DNA of 64,000 nucleotides from Neelides folsomi (lineage: Eukaryota > Arthropoda > Collembola > Neelipleona > Neelidae). A program made the position numbers and the translations under genes. The stretch lies in contig JAQGBZ010000015.1 in the NCBI GenBank assembly GCA_034687125.1, positions 1-64,000 on the forward strand, read 5' to 3'. This document shows positions 1 to 11,555 of the stretch, piece by piece. The notes under the pieces are model-generated. The model was not told where the DNA came from and searched no databases. It saw only the letters and a list, made by a program, of their open reading frames with translations. The first letter of the stretch is position 1. Each line of letters begins with the position of its first letter.

Positions 1-60
1 TTAATTATGTCCGGGGCCCAATTTATGTCCGGGCCCAATTTATGTCCGGGGGTTCGGGGT
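1..60. repeat. short tandem repeat of an ATTTATGTCCGGG-type unit
   Basis: The unit AATTTATGTCCGGG(G)CCC appears about three times in a row at the window edge, and a decayed relative (AATTATGTTCCGGGACAATT) follows near 75-95. It is strikingly GC-rich for this region. The array may continue beyond the left edge, so its class (minisatellite or transposon end) cannot be decided. Confidence 0.6.
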
Positions 61-95
61 AATATTTTTAATTATGTTCCGGGACAATTCATGGG

Positions 96-1814
96 CGAAT
101 ACGGTATATAATATACTTATATATAATATTTTATTATGTGCGGTTCATGCCGAGTGAGTGAGCATAGAAAAGATTCAAAAACTTATCCAGGGTTCTTTAC
201 AAAGTTTCCAATTATTATTCATTATCTTTTCCCATGCTTTGTTCTTGGAAAGAACATTCTAAATGATTCACGCTGGACTCTGCCACCAAAATAAGTTTGT
301 ATAATTAATGGTATACATGTTGTAGGTACATGTTGTAGTAAAAAGGTTGATATAAATAATACTCAAAGGAATTTACATTCATTAATACTGTGGTAGGACT
401 GGTGAAGCTTATAAGCTTATACTGAACATTAATGGAGTTCCAAATCCAATTGCACGCATTTGATGCACATATCCTGAATAGTGAAATAGAAATTGTAATT
501 GACAGCCGTCGTTAATTATACACGCATTCTCAATCTCTTTAATTTTATACAAAGTTACATAAGGAAGTGAAAAAATTTGCAGCCAGAAGGTACTTGAATT
601 TTATAGAATACTGTCCTACATTTTTATTATTTATTAGCCAATCAATTATGTATTTATTTGTTTATATCTAATACATACAAATACTACTTAATTACTAATG
701 TATGCAAAGTTAGTATCGTATTGTAGTACAAATATTATATCAGTATATAAGAATTCTTATCAGGAAGGATAGAAATGAAGACCTTTACTGTTTCGGTGCA
801 TAATCTTGTATAGATATAAATTTTCCTATCTGCAGATATTTAAAGTGTATTTTATTAGAAGTAACTTTTAAATGATTAACACTGGGTCCTAATAACATTA
901 TTTTCTCATGGTTTACTTTATGTTTTGAGAATTAGAGGATAAGGTTGAATAAAAATCTAGATTCTTATCTTCTAATACTTGCTAACAAGCTCAAGTAGGT
1001 TTTATTACAAGTGTAGTTTCTGTGTGATTGCAGCCATTTACTAAACACGTACACACGAGTATTATATACAAAAACCTATACTAGTATACCATTTACCATA
1101 CGTATTATATCAATTAGTAATCTCCTTCTGTAGTTAATATAATATGTTCACTTTAAGTTGAACTTTTATTTATTAAGAAGTGGAAGGGCGAACAAATCCT
1201 CAATCGCTCTTGGCTTTACTTAAATGTAGGATGGATACATTGACTTCATATAAAGTTAGATAGATTACTTAATATCTACAGTTGGATGTATACATTGATG
1301 ATAGAACTTATAAATTCATAGTGAAGATAAATGTGATGCCCGGCCAGACTTATAACAACATTAGGAAAGAGTAATGCCTATTAAGAAATAAAGATATTTG
1401 TTAGTTCTAATCAACTCCACTACATTCATGAGCCGAACTTGGTCAATATCAATCTGAATTTAAATTCCACGTTGGAGCTGACCGATAAATAAGAAACTCT
1501 GGATTAACTAATTTCTACAAATCCTCAAAAGTAAGCAAAGTTTATATTAATTCTTATTCGTATTCTACTTACATTAAAATTTTAAATACAAGAGTAATCA
1601 ATATAATAAATTGCATTGTACATATGTATAGTATGGAATATAACATATAAATACTTATTAAATGCTTAGTTTCAAATACATAACATACAGTTACATGTGG
1701 TTATTTGTATAATATATTGTAACAGTATTACATATTTTTAATCTCGATTCCATAATTTAAGAACACAAATAATTCATTTCAATGTTTAATTTTCACTTCA
1801 TGAATGATTAGGAA
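96..1814. other. intergenic or intronic, no supported gene
   Basis: AT-rich sequence with stops in all frames. I see no convincing exon, RNA gene or repeat. Upstream exons of the gene ending at 2075 could lie here, but none can be recognised. Confidence 0.5.
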
Positions 1815-2075
1815 ATGGAACCAAAGGTGATTAGGCGAGAAGGAATTGAAGAATCGAATGCTGACTTGAATCCAGAATGGTTCGTTGGATCTTTTCATGC
1901 AGCCTCAAAGAAATTCTCCGCCCTCGTTTTCTTCATTTGTTTAATCTTGATCGCCTACGCTGCCGTCAATGAACAATTCACCATCTGCATTCTCCTCATT
2001 GAAATCATCAAGACTCTTTTCTTCATCTTGGGAGAATCCGAGGGACTTTTGTCTTTCTTCAAACTAAACTCATAA
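1815..2075 (+). CDS. small membrane protein, probably the last exon of a larger gene
   Basis: The 86-codon frame starts MEPKVIRREG and carries two hydrophobic segments at roughly residues 36-53 and 55-72, ending in a stop before a polar tail. The bases just before it (TGATTAG|GAAATG) look like a splice acceptor, so the ATG may be internal and upstream exons missing. Its layout (polar start, then two closely spaced membrane helices) resembles the last exon of the gene at 3132-3858, so the two may be diverged tandem paralogues; residue identity is weak. No family is recognised. Confidence 0.4.
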   Translation: MEPKVIRREGIEESNADLNPEWFVGSFHAASKKFSALVFFICLILIAYAAVNEQFTICILLIEIIKTLFFILGESEGLLSFFKLNS

Positions 2076-2721
2076 TTTATTATTGTCAAGACTTACTGAT
2101 ATGTCGAAAAGAGAAAGCATGAATTTACCCAATTATAATTATTTATAAAGTAAGATTGAAAAATGACATTATGCTGACGTTAACTTATTAAGGTTAAATA
2201 TTGAAATATTTATGGTATATCCAAATTTTATTTAAATTATTTGACATTACAATTATTATTGTTAGAAGTTGGAGATTGCTTTGAAAAGCTGTTCGTTGAA
2301 AGATTAATGATGAATCTATGTGATGTTTTGTATATGGTAAGTGTAAAGACGCTTATGCTTATACATAGTTAAATAAAGAAATATTGATTTTCCTACAAAT
2401 AAATTAAAAACTATTACTTGATAAGATTCATATAAGGTACACACTAAAGACTTATTGCAAATATACTTCTATACTTACTACTTACTATAAGTTTAAATTA
2501 AATTACATTGTTAGTTTAAATTCTGTTATTTTTGCGTACAAATAATACAATATGTAAACATCATCATTATTTATTTGATAATAAATTGACGATCGATTTA
2601 AGAAATTTTCAATCTTTTCCCGCATAAATTACATAATACACTTAGAATTTAGAAAATAATTTGTTTCCCATAATGTAGATTGATGGATTGATTCCTTGGC
2701 CTACTGACTTTGTAATTGAAT
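2076..2721. other. intergenic, nothing recognised
   Basis: AT-rich sequence without coding signal, RNA-gene signature or obvious repeats. Confidence 0.5.
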
Positions 2722-2862
2722 ATGAAAAGTTCCCGGTTTTCAGCCAATGTCAACAAGTTGGGAAGACGAGAATGCGAAGAAATCTACAAAAGATTGGCAT
2801 CAATACTTGACATTGAAGAATTGGAATTGCGACAAGAGAGCGACATATGGAAAATGAAATAA
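2722..2862 (+). CDS. short ORF of 46 codons, possibly a small gene or terminal exon
   Basis: An ATG-started frame encodes a highly charged peptide with amphipathic-helix character (for example RRECEEIYKRLASILDIEELE) and ends in TAA. Codon use looks coding, unlike the flanking sequence, and a good acceptor (GGTTTTCAG) lies inside it, so the real unit may be a terminal exon starting at about 2743. No family is recognised. A chance ORF remains possible. Confidence 0.3.
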   Translation: MKSSRFSANVNKLGRRECEEIYKRLASILDIEELELRQESDIWKMK

Positions 2863-3131
2863 AATTAGATAGGTTTAAGAAGGAATAGGATTTTAATATG
2901 TGACTTACATCCCCAACATGTTTTTTGACTTGGTTTCTTGACATGTTAAGCCGAGTGTTTTTTAAGAGAGAGATCTTCGTGTCCTGTATTTATAGCCACT
3001 TTGGCATATGCGTCCATCCGGGTGAAGATGAGGGACGTTCATAAATTCAGTCAAGTGGGGAAAACCTAAAAATAAGTTTACTTTTTCATAAACATTTCGC
3101 ACATTGAGAAGGACGCAGTTATCGGGGAAGG

Positions 3132-3858
3132 ATGGAGGAGGAATCTCCGTTCCGGGATCTCGCCATCATCAAAGTTGTTTCAATTCTTGATACGGTAAAC
3201 TTTTTTTTCAAAAATCTTAATAAATTAAAATAATTTATTATTATTATTAAATTACAATCTAATCATATACCCAAGATGATTTGTAATGTCGTTAATTTTA
3301 TATTTGAAGATCTTGGGAGTGTTTGGGAGTTTACTCGTTACGTGGTTTTTCTTATCGCGATTCTTCAGTGACGAGGCGTCCGATGGAGAGTTTAGAAATC
3401 CCTCTTGGCTCCTGTTAATGGCTGGAATTATCTTGATGTATTTAATACAGCTCACACTCTCCATGAGGCTCTTCTGGGTCCATAAAAATGTAAGAATTAG
3501 TTTGAGGGTTTAAAATTATTTTATATAGAAATTTAAAGGTACGAGTAGTCGAGTATTATAGGTAGTATCTATTCGATTAATTGTAATCTGATTTAAAATT
3601 TTTTTTATTTAGAGTGAAAATGACCCTTTCGTCGCAAAGCGCTTTTGCAGTAATTGGCTCGTAGGAGGTATACTAATTTTCTTTGGCACGATATTGAAGT
3701 TCAGTTGGCTGCTGTATCGAACGGGCCACGTAATTAACGTTTTATGGGGATTTTTTGGTCTGGAAATCCTCTTCAGACTTGTCGCTCTTTTCTTTGTCAA
3801 AGAATTCATAGACGACCTCGGAACCATCAAGAAACCAAGAAGACTCTCAACAGTTTAA
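3132..3858 (+). CDS. multi-pass membrane protein, 162 aa, unknown family
   Basis: Three exons join in phase 0: 3132-3194, 3310-3489 and 3613-3858. The product starts MEEESPFRDLAIIKVV. It has four predicted membrane helices, roughly at residues 18-38 (spanning the first junction), 50-72, 88-106 and 111-134, followed by a basic tail (IKKPRRLSTV). The N-terminus is probably cytoplasmic. The layout is that of small four-helix membrane proteins, but I cannot name the family. The start was chosen because its frame splices cleanly at T|GTAAAC. AATAAA-like signals follow the stop. Confidence 0.65.
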
Positions 3859-4098
3859 AGACGCTACATATTTAATTACATCTGCATACAAAATTTAAGT
3901 TAGTTCTTAAGACATTATACAAAATATTCAAAAAAACTTTTATTTTCTCATTTTAAATAATTAATGTATTAATTAAAAAACCATTGCTCATATTAATCTT
4001 ATGATAATGTGACAGTGACAAGCTTTCATTTATTTTATGTTAATAAATAAATTTTTAATTTGTTAATGAATAACATTATACTTATACCAAGTTATGTA

Positions 4099-4665
4099 CA
4101 GGGTGGTCCTTAAGTTGGTATCTTTTTTATAGGGTTTTAGTTTTAAGATAATGATAGTTAAAAATCTTAAATATAGTTGATTAGTGGGTAATATGTTAAG
4201 TTAATATGTTGTCAACTATAAACTGATATTGTCAAACCGCTAATAAACGGTAGCTACTTTTGTTAGAGAAAGCGTGATTTCTCTTTTCACCATTTCTCTG
4301 AGAAAGCGTTTTATTCCTTTCTCATTTCTTTGATTTTATAATCTAATTATGGAGAATAGGCGCCGATTAAATAAAGACGAAAGGATTTACGTTGTTGAAG
4401 TGTTTGCTCGGGTGAATAACGCAGCAGCAGCTGCTCGAAGATGGCCTTTTGCTAATTTAGCACCAACTTGTTCAGCAATCCGAAAAGTGGTGAGAAAGTT
4501 TAAGGAGACTGGTAGTATCTTGGATAAAAAATCGAGTGGACGACCAAGAACAATTCGCACCGAAGAAAACCTCAACGTCATAAGGACCAGAGTTGAAGAA
4601 AGGCCTACAGAATCAATTAATATAATTACAATTAATGTTAGAGCTCCAAGTTGAGGGGCACCCTG
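4099..4665 (+). mobile_element. internally deleted mariner/Tc1-like element
   Basis: The left end CAGGGTGGTCCTTAAGTT follows a TA at 4097-4098. Its inverted copy, AAGTTGAGGGGCACCCTG, ends at 4665; 14 of 18 positions match. Between the ends lies only the DNA-binding part of a transposase-like ORF; the catalytic domain is absent. The right flank reads CCTA rather than a clean TA. A dead, about 567-bp non-autonomous copy fits best. Confidence 0.6.
4349..4654 (+). pseudogene. transposase N-terminal HTH fragment (DUF4817-like)
   Basis: The 101-codon frame begins MENRRRLNKDERIYVVEVFA and carries the helix-turn-helix of mariner/Tc1-related transposases (KDERIYVVEVFA..NNAAAAARRW), followed by the linker SGRPRTIRTEENL and the start of a second helical segment. 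It then stops inside the right terminal repeat. No DDE/D catalytic residues follow. An intact transposase would be about 340 aa, so this is a truncated remnant unless the host has co-opted the domain. Confidence 0.7.
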
Positions 4666-5487
4666 CCTACAAGCAAAACAGCGGACAACCAGACAACTTA
4701 ATTTAAGTTTTTGTGTATTTGCCAATTAACATTATTAGTTTCGAGTTTTTAATGTTAAGAAATGAATGATGAAATGTATAACGCTGACATTTAAAAAATG
4801 ACCATGTTGTGAATATAAGAATAACTCTCAAATGACTCTTTGCATTCTTCAAACTTTCTCTTCTATTTTGTTAAACTATTAAACTATGTAGTTATGTCGA
4901 GTATAGATTATACGAGTACATAAGTAATGATAGTACATTTATAACAATATTAAAGAAGCATATTAAATTCTCCATCCAAGACTCGAAGTAAGTATAATTG
5001 AATTATGTTCAATATTTCAACATTAAACATGATTAATTTTATTAACTTTAAAACAATCCTTGAACAATTCAGGAGCATAGCTCCATAGCCATAATTAATC
5101 TGTATTGGAATTTTCTTTGTCAGGGTTTTAAACGTTTGAGCTTCTTTATAAGGCAACCTTTGGTGGTAGATTGTTCTTTAAACTTCTTTACCATTTACGT
5201 GTCCATATCTTTATTGAGCCATTTTGTCTTTTAAGTAATTTCCATATAGCTTAATAATGGACATCTTGACCTGGATGGTATTTTCTCTCACATTTCACAT
5301 AAATTTGAGTTATTCAAGAAGGATAGACAATTTTTCGCCCAACAATGGTGAACACAAATTTCATTTTATTTTCAGACCGATTTGTACGCTAATTTATTTA
5401 AAGATCAATGTTATTTATTAATTATAGTCATATATTTTATAAATAATAATATATTTTAAATAGCTTCATGTAAAAAAAAATTTCAAG
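4666..5487. other. intergenic or upstream intron
   Basis: AT-rich. An ATG frame at about 5346 (MVNTNFILFSDRF) and a possible acceptor at 5384 could belong to the start of the gene below, but their phases do not join the next exon, so I leave them unannotated. Confidence 0.4.
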
Positions 5488-6161
5488 ATGGAATATCAGA
5501 TCTTTGCAGAGGAAATAGCATAAAACGAGCTGTTGAGCTCGGCCCTCAGGTCTTGAAAAGTTACATGGACTGGGATGAACTTTATAAAGAAAGAATGAGA
5601 TCGCGAGGAGACACACAACCATTCCAGAGTAAGTTTACAACTTTAGCAAAAGTTTATTTTGTAATTTGATAAGTGAAATTATTAAAATATCAATGTTCAA
5701 TTATTTGCAAATATTTAGAAAGTAACAAATTAATTGTTTCATTAATTTCAACAGATTTGATTAGGACTGAATTGGCAAACTTGAGAGAAGGTAAAACGCC
5801 TCAATTCGAAGCTGACAAGGAGGGATTAATTACAAAGGAAATCTTAGATTTTCTCCTTCCGGAAATCGAGCCGTCGGAATTCCTCCGTTCAATTCCAAGG
5901 GTCAAACCTCACAATTGGGCTTTGGAAATCTTTGGAGTAGATTTGCCAGATGTAGATTATTTCTTTTTCTCCAAACCTAAAGAATGGAGGAGAAGGGAAA
6001 TTGATCCAAGGGGCGCTCCTCTCGCCGTTAACTATTTGAGGAACCAATTGTACAGTGAAACAAAGAAACGATTAATTATTGATGCTGCAATGCAATGCTG
6101 TTCTAAATGTGATCATCAAAAAATGATACAATTAGACAAGGAATACGATTTTTGTACTTAA
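5488..6161 (+). CDS. unknown protein, C-terminal two exons (about 181 aa), 5' end unresolved
   Basis: The exons 5488-5628 and 5755-6161 join in phase 1 (CAG A|GTAAGT ... TCAACAG|AT). The first exon (GISDLCRGNSIKRAVELGPQ) needs one more base from an unseen upstream exon. The protein is soluble, helical and charged, with a proline-rich stretch (LLPEIEPSEFLRSIPRVKPH), an aromatic run (DVDYFFFSKPKEWRRREIDP) and a C-terminal CC..C..C-like cluster (MQCCSKCDHQKM) that might bind metal. No signal peptide or membrane helix is seen in this part. I do not recognise the family. Confidence 0.55.
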
Positions 6162-6764
6162 ATTATAAAAGCCTATCAATTATGTTCTCCATATGAATAG
6201 CTAAAAGACAACTATTTTTATAACAAAGTTTACATTTCAAATAATAAATGCTTACTTATTTTTTAATTTAATTTTATTAAACATTTTTTAGAGTTGACAC
6301 TTAATCATATAGCTTAATTAATATAAATTTTGAGTCCTGTAAATTAATTAATTTAAAACCACATATTTTACATATAATATAGGTAGTAGGTAGGAATATT
6401 AGGTACTTATAATAATATAATATAAACAGATATATATTTTTTTATATACATATATTAAGTACCTATATTATGATGTATGTATTTCGATATTTTGTTCATT
6501 GAACGACGATAATTACTCTAAATTGAATATTTATCTTATGTCGCCCGTGCCCTATTTATTATTAACTTATCTCTAGCTTCTAATATTTAAATTAATGTAT
6601 ATGTATGCTCGTATAGTAAACGAATTTACAAATACTTTATTTCATTCGAATTCATCTTGGAGTTTTAAATCCATGTTTCTCGATGTTAGCATTATAACTT
6701 TCTAATTGTTCAAATTTGTGGAAACCCCCACTTAACCCTTCGTAGCCAAAAATAAAATGATAAA
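6162..6764. other. intergenic, nothing recognised
   Basis: AT-rich. No gene, RNA signature or long repeat seen. Probably the 3' region of the preceding gene followed by the promoter of the next. Confidence 0.5.
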
Positions 6765-6778
6765 TATAAATAAAAAGG
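6765..6778 (+). promoter_or_regulatory. TATA box (TATAAATAAAAAGG)
   Basis: The same TATA-containing stretch, with similar flanking bases (AAATAAAATGAT..TATAAATAAAAAGG), precedes the paralogous gene at 23163. Conservation in two copies supports function. Confidence 0.5.
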
Positions 6779-6827
6779 TTTAAGGTTTCGATAAGGAGAG
6801 GAGAGAGAGAAAGCTCACAATCACTTT

Positions 6828-7019
6828 ATGAAAATCACCTATATGACTGGCGTTTTGCATCTGAAAAAAATGACTTCCGTAGTAGACATCCCTAATTTAA
6901 ATTTACAAATAAGAAATTATTTTGCATTTTTGAATAAAATCAAAGTCGAACCTCAAGTGACGAAAGGAGTCTTGGCCGAAAAATGTACAACACAGTCAAT
7001 TTCTTCATCACACCTCTGA
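6828..7019 (+). CDS. short copy of a duplicated unknown gene (63 codons)
   Basis: From Met at 6870 (MTSVVDIPNLNLQIRNYFAF) the protein aligns over about 45 residues with the gene at 23279 (MAPLVAIPHLHFKIKEYFAF), including the shared core YFAFLNKIK. It then diverges and stops after SSSHL, about 50 residues before the end of the other copy. The homologous start is probably 6870 rather than 6828. Promoter and coding part are both duplicated, so this is either a short functional paralogue or a C-terminally truncated pseudogene. Function unknown. Confidence 0.45.
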   Translation: MKITYMTGVLHLKKMTSVVDIPNLNLQIRNYFAFLNKIKVEPQVTKGVLAEKCTTQSISSSHL

Positions 7020-7948
7020 ACAGTAAGCGTTAGCTTTGTAAAAGGTTGTAAATTATGAATAAGGTCTTAAAAGTATGGTATATACATAGGTATATGTACA
7101 TGTTGAACTTTATAACATGATAAACATAATATATTATTGTATACAACTTATGTATGAGATTTAGATATTTTACTAGCAATATTTCATTATGTAAATAGGT
7201 AGAAACTTATGCATTTAGGAAGGTATTGATAGAAAAATATATTGTTTCTTTGTCATTTTAAAATAATTAAAACTCTGTATTTTGTGTATTTGTAGTGAAT
7301 TTACGGGATGTTTAGCTGCTATCGGAACAGTTAGTCTGAAAATCGAATTGAAGGATGTAAAAAAACTTCGTCTTTACTAAGACTAAATTTTCTTGTCAAT
7401 CGTCATTGAATCGTCAATCTGGATAATTTTGTGGCCTTTGGACCAAGAATTCTTAATTTTGTCATTTGCGAGATGAGGGAATAATGTCAATTTTGTGTTA
7501 AAAACCTCTGAAAAGAATGAAAATTCTATACTGAAAACATTACTATGAATTATTAAATTATTTTATACATTTATGGTACCGTTATGTAAATTGTTGTATG
7601 GTATTCCATACTAATCATTCAAATTATGGTTAGGTATATACCTATTCACTTTCTTCATATTGTATAGAGTATTATATACATAATAAATATTTTATGTATT
7701 TAATCTTATACTTTCCCAATAATAGTAAAATGATATAAACTGAAAATCAATGAAAAATTTCCCCATAAGATTATTGACTGGGAATTCTCCACGTGTAGAT
7801 CTCTTGAAAATATCTGGAGGAATTTACAATAGATATCGAATTTGATGTTTTTATGAAATCTGAAAAGCGGATTGATTTCCAATATAAGGAGTTAGGGAGC
7901 TTTTCGTTGAAATAAAATTATTTGGTTTTTGTCCGTTGTGTGTGAGCC
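7020..7948. other. intergenic, nothing recognised
   Basis: AT-rich throughout. A slightly less AT-rich stretch around 7290-7450 has possible splice signals but no consistent frame. Confidence 0.45.
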
Positions 7949-8587
7949 ATGTCCTCCCAACCGCAGAGAGGTTTTCAGCCCAAGTTCAACATTGCAGTGT
8001 TGGAAGCCCAAGCGAAGCGAAAACAGCGAATGTGGAGATCAACAACATTAAAAGCAAAACCGAGGCCCAGATTAGTTCGAAATAGAACTCTGTCTCAATC
8101 CATTAAATCATTTGAGGTCATATATCAATAATTTAAATATATCATAATTTTTGTAGTAAATCAATGATAAGTTAACTATACGAATTTAATTGTTGTTGAA
8201 TTACAAATTTAGGAAAGCACAATTCGACGTCCTTTCAATGTATTCCACATCGGGCTTGTATTTTCCTTCATTGGACTGGTCCTTTTCCTTCCGCCCTTCA
8301 TTCCATCCTTTTTTGTAGAGGGACTTCAAGGCACTGGACTTCTCTGCTTGTCCCTTGGCGTCTTCTGCTTCTTCTCATACGCCCTTTGTGCTCTTGTGTA
8401 CGTGCTCGAGAAGATTTTCCATCGGTTCTTTCCCCCATATCCCAAACACCACAACTCTTTTGTTGACCTCGAAAGAGCCAATTTGAAGGACAGTTTTGAT
8501 TCAGAGCAAACCAAATCTTTTGATTCTTCCTCTCAATCCAATCGATCCGAAGAAACGGAAAATTCCTCTCCGAGCAGAGGACGTTAG
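7949..8587 (+). CDS. two-helix membrane protein, 180 aa, unknown family
   Basis: Two exons, 7949-8116 and 8213-8587, join in phase 0 (TTTGAG|GTCATA ... TTTAG|GAAAGC). The N-terminal 60 residues are strongly basic (KAKPRPRLVRNRTLSQS) and probably cytoplasmic. Two hydrophobic helices follow at roughly residues 67-92 and 96-118, joined by a very short loop, and then a Ser-rich acidic tail (KSFDSSSQSNRSEETENSS) with no further helix. A hairpin topology with both ends in the cytoplasm is likely. I cannot assign the family. AATAAA signals follow the stop. Confidence 0.7.
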
Positions 8588-8885
8588 AAAAGTTATTTGA
8601 ACATCTGCAGTTGTATTGTTAACCATAATAAATAATAAAAATTATCTTCAATCTTTCGTTTTCATTAATAATCATTTAGTAATCATTATTCACTACAATT
8701 TCATTAAATGCGTGAGAAAAATGTTTATGATATTTCTAATAGCAAATTACATGAGTGAATAAAACAATTTAGTAACGTTTTCAACAATTTTTAATAGTTT
8801 CGCCTTTTCAATAAATAATAAATATTCTAATAATTTGAACAATTAATTTTATTCATGCTTGAGAGTCCATGCGTATTTAGTTAAT

Positions 8886-11555
8886 TTATTTTTCCTCTAC
8901 AGCCTCGAGAGTGTGCCATTGGACAATTGGTCTCCTGGGAGTGTCAATCATGTCTTTCCAATGCTTGAACCCTACTCCGGTTGCTCCGTGTCCAACGATC
9001 GCCCTCCCGATTGGGTCACATCCCCCGATCAAATCGTAATCAAACATTGTGATGATCACTTGAGTCTTCTGCAAATTAAAAGTTGAAAATCAGTTCATAT
9101 AACATTGAAGCCTTGTTCAATTAAAGTTAAGTTAATTAAATTAATTAATTGGGCAATTGATAATTGTTTTAGTTTACAGCAATATCGCTTTGCGGCACTT
9201 CGAATACGAATGATTCATTGTAGTAGGGGTTGAGTGTGCATTTCTTGACTGAAGTTTTCTTTTTGGAAATTCTTTTGCCGTTTTGCATCAAGTAGATTTT
9301 AGCAAATGGATCAGCAAGTCCACCCAAATCCATTTGCTTCAAATTCTTCGCCTCGATTATTGCGATAGTGAATTTCCCGGTATTTGGAGCATAGCGGAGT
9401 GAGAAGCACAAATCACCAAGTCTTTTGCTCTGAAACATTAAAGGGAACAATTATTCAATATAACAATTTCCACACAATACATCCAGGTACATTCATTTCA
9501 ATAAGAACTTTTTGAGGTTAAAGTCCTTCAAGTACTTTAAATTCACTAAATACCTCCATGCAATTAAAAAAAGAATTTAAAGTACGTTGTTCTAAAACCT
9601 TTATAACGATTTAAATAAAGGGTATTTATCAAGGTGTGGCTTACGGTGTCTTCCACTGGAAGGAGGTTCTTCGTTTCCACCACGTCTTGTTTCTCAAAGT
9701 CGAGCGTGCAGAGCTGAATTTTGATTTCTCCAATTGGGTCGTGTTTCCCAAATCGGTCATAATCATTCACAATAAAAACCAAGGTTTTAGGCATCAGGTC
9801 AGCGAATGGGATATTCTGGAAAAGACTCAATTTATTCAATGCCTTTCCAAATGGCTCAATCATTTCCCTTTAATGTTTATAAAAGTAAAATAACGTCTCT
9901 ATTTATTTCCTTATTTCCCTTTCCCTCTATTAGTATAGATATCAACTTTAAACTTGTAAATAAATGCCAAACACCATATCAGTATATTGTAAAATTATTA
10001 AGGTTAAATATGAATTATTCTTAGGCTCACTTTAAAAACAAACGTCTCATTAAATTCCGGATTGAGGTTGCACCGATGAACTTTGGTTTCAAACTTGTGT
10101 TTCTTGTCAGGGGGCAGAAGGAAGACTTTGCAGTAAGGGTCGGAAGTTCCGCCGCTGTCCATCGCCGTCAGCTCCTCTGCTTTGATGACAGTCACCGTGA
10201 GGGTCATAAGAGTGAAGTCATAGGAGATCTGAAAAGCATTCCAAATGTCAGTTTCAATTCAGATGAAGAAAATTTGGACTTTATAAGTGAGCCGTCCAGG
10301 GCAGCCATCTCCATCATCCTCCCCTTCTTTCTCCCCCTCTTCGTTCTCGGCGAGTTCGGCCATGTCAATTTCCTCATTTTCCTCATCTTTCCCTTTCTTT
10401 CCCTTCTTCTTCACCATTCGCTTGCACATGACGACACTCCCGATTAATATCACAGAAACCACCGCTAGAATTCAAATTTTCATTATCGGATGTGACGGGT
10501 TGAATCATTAGAATTGGAGAAAACGTTAATTGATTTTAATTAGAGAAATTTAAAATTCACCGGCGAGGATGAGATAAATTCCCCATGGCGGGATTCCAAC
10601 TTTATTCCCAAGCACGATCGACTTCTCGCTCACAAACACGGCCCCGTCCTTGGCGGCAACGGCCACTTCTTGCGTGATTACGGCCGCCTCCTTGGCCACT
10701 TTCTTGGCCATATCAAGGGCCTGCTTCACCCCGGACTCCTTAGCCGTCCCATTCCCCGCCCCGCCTTCTGAACACGCAAAAATACAACCATTGCTCACAT
10801 CCAATTATTTACTCATTCCAAACACCTCCGGACATGACCCGGTTATTAGCTTCAAATATGAGTAGTCGGGAGGCGGAGATGTACATACAATGTATTATAC
10901 ATAGGGACCAAATACTGTGTATAGAAATGTTACTTATAGAACTTATGTATGTATGTTATAAAGAACTTTTATACTACATAGTTTTATTCCTTTATGTTTC
11001 ATGCGCAATTTCTTATAAGCTAGACATTCTCCCTACTTACATTTTTAATCCTTTCCGCTAATAATTGCTTAACTATACTTACCGTATTATGAGAACATTC
11101 ATGTTTAATTGTAATTAATTTTTAAAAAGCGTGATTAAAAAATATTAATAAATGATATTAGTTAAAGCCCATAAGAAATATTTAATATAGAGTATTTTAT
11201 AAAATAAAAATATTTATATGCTTGTTATATGTAACTACAAGTTTCATTGTTGCATATCGTTCATAAAACCATTGGTACGCTATATAAAACGAGATTAAAA
11301 ATTCCCCCCTATACCCCTATACCTAAATGTGTATGTAATTGAGAAATATTTTTTTATAATTTATATATAAAGTATATTATATTTTGATATGAATGTATCT
11401 GATACTTTTCCTATTCGATATAAAACGTGCTATAAAAATCAGAGCGTTGAATGTTTAATGGGTAAAATGAGGTTAACTCTGATTGTAATTAAGTTGATGG
11501 GGAGTTAAGTAATTGTTTCTTTACCTTCAGACGGGACGGAGGCGTTGTTGCTCAT
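8886..11555 (-). CDS. Syt1: synaptotagmin-1-like calcium sensor, 408 aa
   Basis: Seven exons on the minus strand: 11525-11555, 10561-10767, 10280-10464, 10031-10228, 9645-9815, 9178-9429 and 8886-9068; all phases close. The order is an Ala/Lys-rich N-terminus, a membrane helix at about 70-97, a Lys run (KKKGKKGK), an acidic linker, C2A and C2B. All ten Ca2+-binding aspartates appear present: D165, D171, D225, D227 and D233 in C2A; D298, D304, D358, D360 and D366 in C2B. The C2B polybasic stretch ([12 protein letters not shown]) and the C-terminal signature [11 protein letters not shown] are kept. Family role: vesicle Ca2+ sensor that triggers SNARE-mediated exocytosis. The N-terminal 70 residues are unlike the usual synaptotagmin-1. 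An upstream in-frame extension from 11738 exists, but the start at 11555 fits better. Confidence 0.93.

Noticed and set aside
4950-5156. 68-codon minus-strand frame
   Set aside because: AT-driven composition, no splice partners, no recognisable domain.
10076-10447. 123-codon plus-strand frame
   Set aside because: Overlaps three synaptotagmin exons on the other strand and two introns between them; composition follows the antisense of the acidic linker.
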